From NCBI RefSeq assembly GCF_016756615.1, contig NZ_AP023262.1, positions 4,527,501-4,591,500 of the forward strand: DNA of 64,000 nucleotides, in the 5' to 3' direction. Position 1 is the first letter of the stretch. Every line of letters starts with the position of its first letter. The position numbers and the translations under genes were made by a program. Shown one piece after another: positions 8,525-18,200 of the stretch. This DNA is from Mesorhizobium sp. L-8-3. GTDB taxonomy: Bacteria; Pseudomonadota; Alphaproteobacteria; Rhizobiales; Rhizobiaceae. A model generated the notes under the pieces. It saw nothing but the letters and a program-made list of their open reading frames with translations. It was not told the DNA's origin and did no database searches.

Positions 8525-8942
8525 ATGCTTTTCCATCATGCCGACGACATCTGGGAGGATTTTCCCGACTCGTTCCGGGCGCTCTTCGAGCCGAAGGTAT
8601 TACCAGGGAAGGGGCCGTCGAGGCCGCGATCGAACGGTTCAACGACATCGCGGAGAACCGGATCGCATCCCGTTCCGAGGGTGAGTTCCCCGAGATGCAG
8701 GCCTGGCGGCGCGCCTTTTCCCGCACGGGGCTGAAGCCGACCCAATATCGATGCGCGTTTGAGGTGTTGTTGCGGCGCTTCCGCTAGGAGCGATCGCTGC
8801 CGCGCATCCATCCGCTGATCGACCTCCGCAACGCTGCTTCGCTTGCTTTCGCTATCCCCATTGCCGTCTTCGATATCGCCCGGGTCGCCGGCAGCCTACA
8901 GGTTCGCCGTGCCACGGGCGGCGAAACCTACCGACCTTTTCG
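8525..8942 (+). pseudogene. N-terminal part of a B3/4 (PheRS beta-domain-like) protein, interrupted
   Basis: The frame opens MLFHHADDIWEDFP, the usual N-terminus of stand-alone B3/4 tRNA-binding-domain proteins. It then needs a one-base shift near 8570 to continue as LVPGALRAEGITREGAVEA, through AWRRAFSRTGLKPTQYRC to RRFR. There a TAG at 8785-8787 replaces the expected Lys codon, and the frame continues ERSLPRIHPLIDLRNAASLAFAIPIAVFDIA to GGETYRPF, where similarity stops near 8942. The missing C-terminal third of the same protein is found at 19642-19893 on the same strand. The gene was therefore split by inserted DNA and has decayed. Activity is not expected. Confidence 0.8.
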
Positions 8943-9146
8943 GAGGGCATCGCGTTGGTTCCATCCTGAATGGAACTACACAATCAAGCCTCGACGCTCG
9001 AAGCAGTCAGTACGCGGACTGTCCTTAGTTCAAGGATGTTCGGGGCGGCGGTCATTGCCAGTCCCCATCAAGATTTGCGCAGCGTCAGCCTTGCCGGGAA
9101 ATGCAAGGAACTTTACAAATCAAGGCGATGTACGCCTCGGGAAGGA

Positions 9147-10628
9147 TCAGACGGGAGTCGCGATCGCAAGCGCTGGACTGCCCGGGACAACCGCTGCGCC
9201 ACCCTTTCCACGAAGCGAGCGTAAGCCGCGCCATCCCTGATGGGACCGAGGAACAACCCAGACATGGACCGGCTCGTCGCGACCGCGCACGGTCACCGCA
9301 CCGCGGCCGACAATGCCGTCAAGCGCACTTTCGTCTCCCTCGTTTCCCATGCTGCGCACCGCATCGATGAGGTCGCTGCCGAAACAGATCTCCGCGTCGA
9401 GTTCGCGACAGAGCGCCTGCAGCCTGCTCGCGACGTTGCAGGTGTCGCCGACGACCGCGATCGACAGCTTGCGCTCGCTGCCGACGGCGCCGAGCACGAC
9501 CGGCCCGTATTGGCAGCCGATCCGCACGTCGACGGAATCGAGACCGACTGCGGCGCGGCGCGCGTTCCATTGCCGCACCGAAGCGCTCATCGCCCGCGCG
9601 CAGCGCAGCGCCCTCACGACGTCGTCATCAGCCGGCTGCGGCACGCCGAACGTCGCCATGATGCAGTCGCCGATGTAATTGTCGACCGTGCCGCCGTGAT
9701 CGAACACTACCTGCTCCATGCGCCGATGGAACTCCCTCAACAATGCAAAGACTTCCTCGGCCGGATGGTCCTCCGAATAGGCAGTGAAGCCGACAATGTC
9801 GGCAAACAGGACTGCAACCTCCTGGCGTCGGACCGGCCCGAACGGTTCGTCGGTCGACGCCAGCTCGTCGACGACGTTGGGTGAGAAATGTCGCGCCAGG
9901 TTGATCCGCGCCCGCTCGGCCGCGATGTAGTCCTCCGCCAACCGCCGCGAGCGCGACACGACCGCGGCGATGATCAGAATGAGCACGACGGTCGTGCTCT
10001 GCTCGATGACGTCGACGAAACTCGGATCGAAATAGAGCTGGAGCCGCTCGGCGACCGGCATGTCTATCATGCGCGCATCGCCGACGAGCGTCTCCGGTTG
10101 CGCGACCACCCAAACGACCGCCGCACTCCACGAGGCCGCTGCGGAAACGCCAACCCAGAGCGCGAGGCGCGGCGACAGCGTGAGCGCGGCGAGGCAAACG
10201 AAGATCAGGAGATAAGCGAACGAGCCCTCGCGCAGTTGCATCGCCAGCGGCATCTCGGTTTCTTCAAACGGATTTGTGCCGACGATCAGGAAAATGAGCA
10301 GCACGATGTCGAGTGTGCCAACCACGAAGCTCAGCCACGGTGGATTGAGCCGCCGCTTCACCAGCCCGTAATGGCAGAAGCCGAGCAGGTAAAAGACAAC
10401 CAGGCCTGAGAGCGTGAAAGCGAGGGCCGCGTTCCACTCGGCGAAGAGAATGAAGAAGAGACCGACGGCCGCGAGCGCCGCCGAGCGCGCCCAGTATTGC
10501 AGCCTGGCGCCCTCGCGTTCGGCACGGGCGAGCATGAGGCCGAGCCGCTGGCGCTGTCGTATCCGTTCGTCCGCCACAGGTCCGGCTGGATTGAAGACAG
10601 GAGCGGTCCGAGGCAAGGCATCAGTCAC
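9147..10628 (-). CDS. Membrane-anchored class III adenylate/guanylate cyclase
   Basis: A protein of about 493 residues. The N-terminal half has roughly six hydrophobic segments, including one before the cyclase domain (TTVVLILIIAAVVSRSRR). The catalytic domain begins near residue 270 and has both metal-binding Asp (VLFADIVGFT and NYIGDCIMATFG) and the transition-state Asn/Arg (GDTCNVASRLQ). The position usually held by the adenine-selecting Lys (K-x-IGD) is Asn here, so nucleotide preference is uncertain. I start it at the GTG at 10628, which overlaps the fabF-like stop (GTGACTGA) and has GGAG six bases upstream; an ATG at 10649 is the alternative. It is the last gene of a minus-strand unit with FabF and the MFS exporter. 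Confidence 0.82.
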   Translation of the reverse strand: MTDALPRTAPVFNPAGPVADERIRQRQRLGLMLARAEREGARLQYWARSAALAAVGLFFILFAEWNAALAFTLSGLVVFYLLGFCHYGLVKRRLNPPWLSFVVGTLDIVLLIFLIVGTNPFEETEMPLAMQLREGSFAYLLIFVCLAALTLSPRLALWVGVSAAASWSAAVVWVVAQPETLVGDARMIDMPVAERLQLYFDPSFVDVIEQSTTVVLILIIAAVVSRSRRLAEDYIAAERARINLARHFSPNVVDELASTDEPFGPVRRQEVAVLFADIVGFTAYSEDHPAEEVFALLREFHRRMEQVVFDHGGTVDNYIGDCIMATFGVPQPADDDVVRALRCARAMSASVRQWNARRAAVGLDSVDVRIGCQYGPVVLGAVGSERKLSIAVVGDTCNVASRLQALCRELDAEICFGSDLIDAVRSMGNEGDESALDGIVGRGAVTVRGRDEPVHVWVVPRSHQGWRGLRSLRGKGGAAVVPGSPALAIATPV

Positions 10629-11925
10629 GGGGTTCTCCGGTGCCGGCATCGGCCAGCCCGTCCGTCCAGCATCGGAACAACGCGCTGGCATTGACCCCTC
10701 CGAAACCGAAGCCATTGGCGATCGCGTACTCCATCTCCATCGGCCGAGCCTGGTTCGGGACGAAGTCGATCCCGTCGCCTGCCGGATCGGGAGCGCTCAG
10801 ATTGAGAGTGGGTGGCGCCACCTGATCCCTGAGCGCCAGTATTGCGAAGATGGCTCCAAGCCCGCCGGCGGCTCCGAGCAGGTGTCCGGTCGCCGACTTC
10901 GTTGCGCTGACTGCGACTGTGGAATCGATGCCGAAGACCCCTTTGATCGCCGCGATTTCCCCGAGATCGCCCACTGGCGTGGAAGTTGCGTGCGCATTGA
11001 GGTGGCGGATCTCACGCGGCGAAATGCCGGCTTGGGCGATCGCGATCTCCATGGCCCGGCGGGCACCGTCGCCGTCCTCGGGACCGGAAGTGACGTGGTG
11101 GGCGTCCGCTGTCGTGCCGTAGCCGACGAGTTCAGCGAGTGGTTTTACGCCGCGCGCCAGCGCGTGGCCCAATTCCTCGATGACCAGGATGCCGGCGCCT
11201 TCGCCCATGACGAAGCCGTCCCGCGACATGTCGAAGGGTCGCGAGGCCTGATCAGGTGCCTCATTGAACCCCGTGGAAAGAGATCGTGCCGCGGCAAAAC
11301 CGCCTAGACTGACGATATTCATGCATGCTTCCGTTCCGCCGCACACCGCGATGTCGGCTTCATCGGCGCGGATAAGACGAGCCGCGTCGCCGATCGCCTG
11401 GATGCCGGCCGCACATGCTGTCACAGGTGCGCCGAGCGGACCTTTCAACCCGTAGCGGATCGAGACGTGGCCCGCCGCAAGGTTCACCAGGAAGGACGGT
11501 ATCGTGAACGGCGATAGACGGCGGACGCCGCGCGTGTCCACTGTGCGTACGGCCTCGGTTATGGCGGGAAAGCCGCCGATGCCCGAGGCGATGATCGTGG
11601 CTGTGCGCAAGCGATCCGCCTCCGAGACGGGCACCCATTTTGCCTGCGCAAGCGCCTCTTCTGCCGCCGCGAGCCCCAAGAGGATGAAGCGGTCCGCCTT
11701 GCGCTGGTCCTTCGGCGCAAAGACGGTATTCGGATCGAAGCCGGCGTCGCGGTCTTCTTCCAAGGAGGGAACCACCCCGCCAACCTTCGCCGGCAGGTCT
11801 CCCACCACGTCATCCGAAAGCCTCCGGATGCCCGAGCGGCCAGCCAGGAGACGCGACCAGGACGCTTCGACATTTGCAGCGAGGGGCGTGACTGCGCCCA
11901 TGCCTGTAACAACAATCCGTCGCAT
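10621..11925 (-). CDS. Beta-ketoacyl-ACP synthase II (FabF-like)
   Basis: A 434-residue condensing enzyme of the KAS II type. The nucleophile Cys is in VTACAAGIQ near residue 169, and the catalytic His residues are in NAHATSTPVGD near 305 and SATGHLLGAAGG near 342. The C-terminal NGFGFGGVNAS is also present, so it should be active. It would elongate acyl-ACP with malonyl-ACP. It is unlikely to be the housekeeping FabF: there is no acpP neighbour, and it lies in an inserted segment between a cyclase and an MFS exporter. A role in making or modifying a specialised acyl product is inference. Confidence 0.87.
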   Translation of the reverse strand: MRRIVVTGMGAVTPLAANVEASWSRLLAGRSGIRRLSDDVVGDLPAKVGGVVPSLEEDRDAGFDPNTVFAPKDQRKADRFILLGLAAAEEALAQAKWVPVSEADRLRTATIIASGIGGFPAITEAVRTVDTRGVRRLSPFTIPSFLVNLAAGHVSIRYGLKGPLGAPVTACAAGIQAIGDAARLIRADEADIAVCGGTEACMNIVSLGGFAAARSLSTGFNEAPDQASRPFDMSRDGFVMGEGAGILVIEELGHALARGVKPLAELVGYGTTADAHHVTSGPEDGDGARRAMEIAIAQAGISPREIRHLNAHATSTPVGDLGEIAAIKGVFGIDSTVAVSATKSATGHLLGAAGGLGAIFAILALRDQVAPPTLNLSAPDPAGDGIDFVPNQARPMEMEYAIANGFGFGGVNASALFRCWTDGLADAGTGEPRD

Positions 11926-11936
11926 CTATTCTCCAA

Positions 11937-13184
11937 TCAGTTCGGGTGCGCCGCCGGCGTCGCCATCTCCGCCTTAGGCTGGCGCAGCGCGACAGGGAGA
12001 AAGACCAGAAGGGCAAGCACCGAGGCCGTGGTCAGGATGACAGCAAGAGAAGCAGACGGCTGAAGAGGCAGGACGCTTGCGAACGACGCGCCGATGGCCG
12101 CGCAGCCCATCTGGAGGAAGCCGAGCAGCGCGGATGCCAGCCCGGCCTGCCGTCCAAAGGGGTGAAGCGCGATTGCGGTACCCAGCGGGTTGATCAATCC
12201 CATACCGAGAAGATACAGCGCGATGGCCAGGGTGAAGGGCATGAAGGCCGGCGCCGCGGCAAACGCGAACATAATGAGGCCGCCAGCAAGCGCAATGAAG
12301 AGGCCGACCGTGCCGGCGGTACGCTGACCCCAGCGATGAGCCAGGCGTGGCGCGAGAAACCCAGCCGCAAAGACGATCAGAACTGTCGTCGCGAAGGATA
12401 GTCCGAGTTGGAAGGAGGTAAGGCCCAGTTCGCTCATCAGGACGGCGGGCGCCGCAGCAAAGAAGGTGTAAAGCCCGCCAATGACGAGGCTCACTGAAAG
12501 AGCGGGAAGAAGAAAGCGCTGGTCGACGACCAGGCGACCATATGCGGATGCGACGTCCGAAGCCGCGAGGGACGCCCTTCTGTCGACCGGGTGAGTTTCG
12601 CCGACGCTCGTCGAATAGTGCAGCGCGAGCGCCACGCCGAACACTGCGACGACGAGGAAGGTGATCCGCCAACCGAACAGGCTGTCGAGCGCGCTTCCGA
12701 GTAGAGGCGAAAAGCCCGGCGCGGCGGCCATCGCGATCATGGTCAGCGCAAGAGCCCGCGCGAGCGCTTCGCCATCGAATAGATCGCGAGCGATGGCGCG
12801 CGACAGGACCGAGGCGGCACAAGCCCCGAGCGCCTGAATGACCCGGCCAAGGATCAGGAAGGTCAGGTTGTCGGCGGCGGCACAAAGGACGCTTCCGGCG
12901 ACAAAGATCGCTAGCCCGCCCAGCACCAGCCATTTGCGGCCGAAGCGATCCGAAAGCGGGCCGACCAGAAGCTGCCCGAACGCGAAGGCAACGAAGAAGC
13001 TACTCAACGTCAGGCCGAGTCCTTGGGAAGAAACGCCAAGGCTGGTGCCGATCCGTGGAAACGAAGGAAGGATAATGTTGGTGGCAAGTGCGCCGAGCGC
13101 AGCCAGCCCGGCGAGCAGGAATAGGATGCCCCCAGTCAGACGGCGCTGGGCAGACGAGGAGTTCGTGATCGAAAGTATGGACAT
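11937..13184 (-). CDS. MFS multidrug exporter, Bcr/CflA type
   Basis: About 415 residues with 12 hydrophobic helices. The first half has FGQLLVGPLSDRFGRKWLVLGG (motif A between helices 2 and 3) and the Bcr/CflA feature RVIQALGACAASVLSRAIARDLF. It is a drug:H+ antiporter of the inner membrane; the substrate is unknown. Its ATG at 13184 overlaps by one base the TGA of a 28-codon ORF (TGATG), so translation is probably coupled; a GTG at 13187 is also possible. The fabF-like gene follows after 11 bp. Confidence 0.85.
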   Translation of the reverse strand: MSILSITNSSSAQRRLTGGILFLLAGLAALGALATNIILPSFPRIGTSLGVSSQGLGLTLSSFFVAFAFGQLLVGPLSDRFGRKWLVLGGLAIFVAGSVLCAAADNLTFLILGRVIQALGACAASVLSRAIARDLFDGEALARALALTMIAMAAAPGFSPLLGSALDSLFGWRITFLVVAVFGVALALHYSTSVGETHPVDRRASLAASDVASAYGRLVVDQRFLLPALSVSLVIGGLYTFFAAAPAVLMSELGLTSFQLGLSFATTVLIVFAAGFLAPRLAHRWGQRTAGTVGLFIALAGGLIMFAFAAAPAFMPFTLAIALYLLGMGLINPLGTAIALHPFGRQAGLASALLGFLQMGCAAIGASFASVLPLQPSASLAVILTTASVLALLVFLPVALRQPKAEMATPAAHPN

Positions 13185-13270
13185 CACGGCTTCCTGACCT
13201 GCGCGCGCAACTCAGAGACTTGCGCTTCGAGACTCCTGACCCGCCTTTCAAGGAATTCGAGTTCGGTCAT
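13184..13270 (-). CDS. 28-residue coiled-coil small ORF coupled to the MFS gene
   Basis: A short reading frame starting MTELEFLERRVRSLEAQ and ending in a TGA that overlaps the MFS start. A strong ribosome-binding site (GAGGAGG) lies eight bases before the ATG. Hydrophobic residues fall at positions 4, 7, 11, 14, 18, 21 and 25, an unbroken a/d heptad pattern, so it should form a short amphipathic helix or coiled coil. I recognise no family; a vague similarity to SlyX-type coiled coils is all I can say. It could be a leader peptide that couples translation or a small partner protein. It was probably missed because of its length. Confidence 0.6.
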   Translation of the reverse strand: MTELEFLERRVRSLEAQVSELRAQVRKP

Positions 13271-13412
13271 GTCCATGGCCTCCTCAAATTGCCGAAGTTT
13301 CTCTAGCCAACGGCGCCAAGTCGTCTGTGAAGACAACCGCTGCAATTTCGAAACAATCATCTGAAAGGGTGTCCTCTGTTGCCGCGCGTGCGCGCTTCGG
13401 CCGGCGACATCG

Positions 13413-14018
13413 TCATTGGCGCGGTCCTCGCTGCGCCTTGTTCGCAGACGACTCCGTCAGCACACTCTCGGCGGCCGCTCGTAGGAACTGCTTCGACAGC
13501 CGCTCGTCGTTGACGGCCCGAGAGAGGACGACCGCACCGACCATAGTCGAGAGAATGGCCATGGCTTTGCCGCCGGGCTTCTTGCCGTCGGCCTCGCCGA
13601 CCCAGCTGTCGAGCATCTCGAGGTATTCCCTGATCCCAGCTTCGAACGACGCCTTCACGTCAACGCTCTGTCTGGCAGCATCCGAGCCGAGCGCCACGAC
13701 CGGGCAGCCATCCATCCTTTCTGCGCGATGCCCCATGCTGAGGTAGAACGCGATCACCGCACCGAGCGGGTTCTGCGGGTTGGCAGCGGCGGCGACCGAC
13801 CATCGGTGGGTGGCGCTCTCCATCGCCCGCCTGGACGCTTGTGCCGCCAAGTCCTCCTTTGACGCGAACTGCTTGTAAAAGGCGCCTTGGGTCAGCCCGG
13901 CACCCTTCATCAGATCCTTGAGGCCGATGCCGTCAAAGCCGTGCTCCCGAAAAAGGCGGCTTGCCACATTGATTACGGTTTCACGGTTCTCCGCGGCCTG
14001 AATGCGACTCACGCGCAT
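13413..14018 (-). CDS. TetR family regulator of the divergent RND efflux genes
   Basis: A 201-residue TetR-type repressor. The helix-turn-helix is at about residues 12-55 (INVASRLFREHGFDGIGLKDLMKGAGLTQGAFYKQFASKEDL). The C-terminal part (MDGCPVVALGSDAAR) resembles the TetR_C_33/AcrR-like groups seen near efflux genes. The start at 14018 follows AAGGAGATCGACG; upstream in-frame ATG codons lie inside the operator and are less likely. It is divergent from the RND adaptor gene, with a nested palindrome between them, so autoregulation and repression of the pump are likely. Confidence 0.85.
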   Translation of the reverse strand: MRVSRIQAAENRETVINVASRLFREHGFDGIGLKDLMKGAGLTQGAFYKQFASKEDLAAQASRRAMESATHRWSVAAAANPQNPLGAVIAFYLSMGHRAERMDGCPVVALGSDAARQSVDVKASFEAGIREYLEMLDSWVGEADGKKPGGKAMAILSTMVGAVVLSRAVNDERLSKQFLRAAAESVLTESSANKAQRGPRQ

Positions 14019-14037
14019 CGTCGATCTCCTTTTTTTT

Positions 14038-14084
14038 AGATTGCGCTCACCTTCTATATCGGGTATAGAGTTCGAGTGCAATCT
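14038..14084. promoter_or_regulatory. Nested palindromic operator between tetR and the RND genes
   Basis: Two inverted repeats share one centre at 14061. The inner pair is CTATA (14054-14058) and TATAG (14064-14068). The outer pair is AGATTGCGCTC (14038-14048) and GAGTGCAATCT (14074-14084) with one mismatch. Position and symmetry fit a TetR operator that controls both divergent genes. Confidence 0.65.
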
Positions 14085-14107
14085 ATTTTTGATGCGAGGC
14101 GACGGGC

Positions 14108-15220
14108 ATGAAAAAGAGGAATCTAGTGGTTTTAGCCAGCATCCTGGCCGCGGTGTCCGGGACGGCAGCGTTCGTCACACTTGCCATTCCCACCCAGGGA
14201 GCCTCCGCTGCGAGCGACCCGAGGCAGCAGCCGCCGATCGTCAGACTGGTAACGCCAGCGCGGGTGACCAGGGCCGAACGCGGCTTCACGGGCATCATAG
14301 GCGCCAGGGTGCAGAGCGATCTCGGTTTTCGCGTCCCCGGCAAGATCGTGGAACGGCTTGTGAATGCCGGTCAGCAGGTCAAAGCCGGTCAGCCGCTGAT
14401 GCGGATCGACGACGCCGACCTTCGCCTTGCGCTAACAGCGAAGCGCAATGCAGTTGCCGCAGCGCGTGCAATAGTCGCTCAGGCAGAACCGGATGAACGG
14501 CGATACGCCAGTTTGCTCAAAGATGGATGGGTCCCCCGACAGCGCTACGAGCAGGCGAAGGCTGCGTTGGATACGGCCAAGGCGCAACTCGCCGCTTTCG
14601 ACGCCGAGGCACGGGTCGCCGAGAATGAGGCGACCTACGCGGTCCTGGTGGCGGACGCAGACGGAACGGTGATCGAAACGCTTGGCGAGCCGGGGCAGGT
14701 CGTCTCTGCCGGCCAGACAGTGGTCCGGCTTGCCCAGACCGGCTCCCGCGAAGCGGTGGTCGCGCTTCCCGAAACGATCCGCCCGGCGATCGGCTCGGTG
14801 GCCGAGGCCAGCGTATATGGCGGCGATGGGCGTCGCTATACGGCGCATCTTCGGCAGTTATCGGATTCCGCCGATGCCCAGACCCGTACCTATGAGGCCC
14901 GCTATGTGCTCGACGGTGAGGCCGCGGCAGCACCACTCGGCGCAACGGTAACCATTCGGCTTGCAAGCCAGGCTGGTCAGCCGGAAGTCCAGGTGCCGCT
15001 GGGAGCCGTGCTCGATGATGGCAAGAAGACTGGCGTCTGGATTTTGGACAGCGCCGCCTCGACCGTACACTTTCGGCCCGTCAAGCTTGTTCGTGTGACC
15101 AGCGAAACCGCAGTGATCTCCGGACTAAGCTCTGGTGATCCGATTGTTTCGCTCGGCGCTCATCTCCTGCAGGAGGGCGCTCGCGTCAGGACTGCGTCTG
15201 AAAGCGGAGGCAGCTTATGA
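14108..15220 (+). CDS. RND efflux periplasmic adaptor (membrane fusion protein)
   Basis: A 370-residue HlyD/AcrA-type adaptor. It has an N-terminal hydrophobic segment (residues about 5-27) without a clear lipobox Cys, a first lipoyl half (GFRVPGKIVERLVNAGQQVKAGQPLMRID), a coiled-coil hairpin at about 105-170, a second lipoyl half (DGTVIETLGEPGQVVSAGQTVVRLA) and beta-barrel and membrane-proximal domains. It would link the RND permease to an outer-membrane channel; no TolC-type gene is present here. It overlaps the permease gene by four bases (ATGA). Confidence 0.88.
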   Translation: MKKRNLVVLASILAAVSGTAAFVTLAIPTQGASAASDPRQQPPIVRLVTPARVTRAERGFTGIIGARVQSDLGFRVPGKIVERLVNAGQQVKAGQPLMRIDDADLRLALTAKRNAVAAARAIVAQAEPDERRYASLLKDGWVPRQRYEQAKAALDTAKAQLAAFDAEARVAENEATYAVLVADADGTVIETLGEPGQVVSAGQTVVRLAQTGSREAVVALPETIRPAIGSVAEASVYGGDGRRYTAHLRQLSDSADAQTRTYEARYVLDGEAAAAPLGATVTIRLASQAGQPEVQVPLGAVLDDGKKTGVWILDSAASTVHFRPVKLVRVTSETAVISGLSSGDPIVSLGAHLLQEGARVRTASESGGSL

Positions 15221-18200
15221 ACCTCAATCTTTCCGCGATCGCCGTTCGCGAACGCGCCGTCACCTTGTTCTTCATCCTCCTGCTGGTGGCCGCCGGCGCC
15301 TACGCCTTCGTCATGCTCGGGCGGGCGGAGGATCCCAACTTCACCATCAAGACCCTGACCGTCACGACGGCGTGGCCGGGCGCGACCGCGCGCGAGATGC
15401 AGGACCTCGTCGCCGAACCGCTGGAAAAGCGGCTTCAGGAACTGACCTGGTACGACCGGGTGGAGACGACCACACGGCCGGGCTACGCATATATGACGGT
15501 TACGCTGAGGGACGACACGCCGCCATCCGCCGTTGAGGAGGAGTTCTACCAGGCGCGCAAGAAGCTCGGAGACGAAGCCCGCAACCTGCCGTCCGGCGTC
15601 TACGGCCCCTTCGTCAACGACGAATATTCGGATGTGAGCTTCGCCCTCTACGCCCTCAAGGCCAAGGGCATGCCGATGCGCGAACTGGCCAGGCAGGCCG
15701 AGGTGATCCGCCAGGACCTGCTGCACGTGCCCGGCGTCAAGAAGATCAACATCCTCGGCGAGCGTCCCGAGCAGATCTTCGTCGAGTTTTCCTATGCCAG
15801 GCTGGCAACGCTGGGCGTGTCGGCACTGGATATCGTTGCCGCCCTGCAGCGGCAGAACACCGTCACGCCGGCGGGCTCCATCGACACGAAGGGACCGCAG
15901 GTCTTCATCCGGGTCGACGGCGCTTATGACAGCGTCCAGGCGATCGCCGACACGCCGATTGTCGCTCAGGGGAGGACGCTGAAGCTCTCCGACATCGCCG
16001 AGGTCCGTCGCGGCTACGAGGATCCCCCCACCTATCTCATCCGGCGCCAGGGTGAGCCCACCATCATGCTTGCCGCGGTCATGCAGGAGGGCTGGGACGG
16101 TCTCGCGCTCGGCAAGGCGCTGGAGGAAAGGACCGCGGCCATCGGTGAGACGCTGCCGCTCGGGATGACGCTCGACAAGGTGACCGATCAGGCCGTCAAC
16201 ATCACGCATGCGGTCGACGAGTTCATGATGAAGTTCGCCATGGCGCTCGGCGTGGTGCTGCTGATCGCCCTGATCAGCATGGGTTGGCGCGTCGGCATCG
16301 TCGTCGCGGCCGCCGTTCCCCTGACGCTTGCGTTCGTCTTCCTCATCATGCTGCAAACCGACCGGTTCTTCGACCGCATCACGCTCGGCGCCCTCATCCT
16401 GGCGCTCGGCCTTCTCGTGGACGACGCCATCATCGCCATCGAGGTGATGGTGGTGAAGATGGAAGAGGGCATGGACCGCATCAAGGCGGCGGCCTATGCG
16501 TGGAGCCACACCGCGGCGCCGATGCTTTCGGGAACGCTGGTGACGATCGCCGGCTTCCTGCCGGTTGGCTTCGCGCGCTCGACGGCCGGTGAGTATGCCG
16601 GCAACATCTTCTGGATCGTTGGGTTCGCCCTCATCGTCTCCTGGGTCGTCGCGGTGATCTTCACGCCCTATCTCGGCGTCAAGATGCTGCCCGAGATCAA
16701 ACCGGTCGAAGGCGGCCACCACGCGATCTACGACACACCGAACTATCGGCGCCTCAGACGGCTCATCGCCTTCGCCGTGCACCACAAGTTCGTAACCAGC
16801 GGTATCGTCGGCATCGCTTTCGCGCTTTCCGTCATCGGTATGGGCGCCGTCAAGCAGCAGTTCTTCCCGACATCCGACCGCCCCGAAGTGCTGGTGGAGG
16901 TTCGCCTGCCGGAAGGCACCAGCATCGAGACGACGACGGCCACGGTCGAGAAGCTCGAACACTGGCTCGACGAGCAGCCCGAGGCCGAGATCGTCACGAG
17001 CTATGTCGGCCAGGGCGCGCCCCGCTTCTTCTTCGCGATGGCGCCGGAACTGCCCGATTCCGCCTTCGCCAAGATCGTCGTGCTGACACCGGACGCGGAG
17101 GCGCGCGAGGCGTTGAAGCACCGGCTTCGGGAGGCGGTGTCACGGGGGTTGGCCCCCGAGGCCGATGTGCGCGCCACCCAGCTTGTGTTCGGCCCCTACA
17201 CGCCGTTCCCGGTCGAGTTTCGGGTCACGGGACCCGATCCCGCGCAATTGTACAGGATTTCCGAGGAGGCCCTCGACATTATGCGCAGCGTCCCGGACGT
17301 ACGGCAGGCCAACCGCGATTGGGGCAATCGCACGCCCGTGCTCCGCTTCGTCCCGGACCAGGACCGGTTGAACCTCATCGGCCTCTCGCCGGCGGAGGTG
17401 GCCCAGCAACTCCAGTTCCTGCTCACCGGCATCCCTGTCACGCAGGTCCGCGAGGACATCCGCAATGTCCCCGTCGTGGCGCGTAGCGCCGGGGCTGAGC
17501 GGCTGGATCCGGCGCGTCTGGCGGATTTCTCACTGATGAGTCGGAACGGCCGGCAGGTTCCGCTCGACCAGATCGGCCATGCGGAAATCCGTCTGGAAGA
17601 GCCGATCCTGAAGCGCCGCGATCGCACGCCCGTCATCACGATCCGCTCGGATATCAATGAGGCGACTCAGCCTCCGGAGGTCTCCAAGGAGATCATGACG
17701 GCCCTTCAGCCGCTGATCGCATCGCTGCCAGCCGGCTATCGCATCGAACTGGGCGGATCGATCGAGGAGGCCGAAAAGGCCAATACTGCTCTGGGCAAGG
17801 TCTTCCCGCTCATGATCGCCGCCACGCTGATCGTCATCATGCTGCAGGTGCGATCCTTCTCGACGATGACCATGGTCTTGCTGACGGCGCCGCTTGGCCT
17901 CATCGGCGTCGTGCCGACGCTCATCGCCTTCAACCAGCCCTTCGGTTTCAACGCCATTCTGGGGCTGATCGGACTGGCCGGTATCCTGATGCGCAACACG
18001 CTGATCCTGACCGAGCAGATCAACGAGAACCGTGCCGCCGGCCTCGACGACTATCACGCCGTCATCGAGGCCACGGTGCAACGCGCACGACCCGTGGTAC
18101 TCACCGCGCTTGCCGCCGTGCTGGCCTTCATCCCCCTCACACACTCCGTCTTCTGGGGATCGATGGCCTATACGCTGATCGGCGGCACGGCGGTCGGAAC

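Noticed and set aside
15160-17121. A 650-codon open frame on the minus strand opposite the RND permease
   Set aside because: It mirrors the RND coding sequence in a GC-rich genome, has no family features and no ribosome-binding site. It is a shadow of the real gene.
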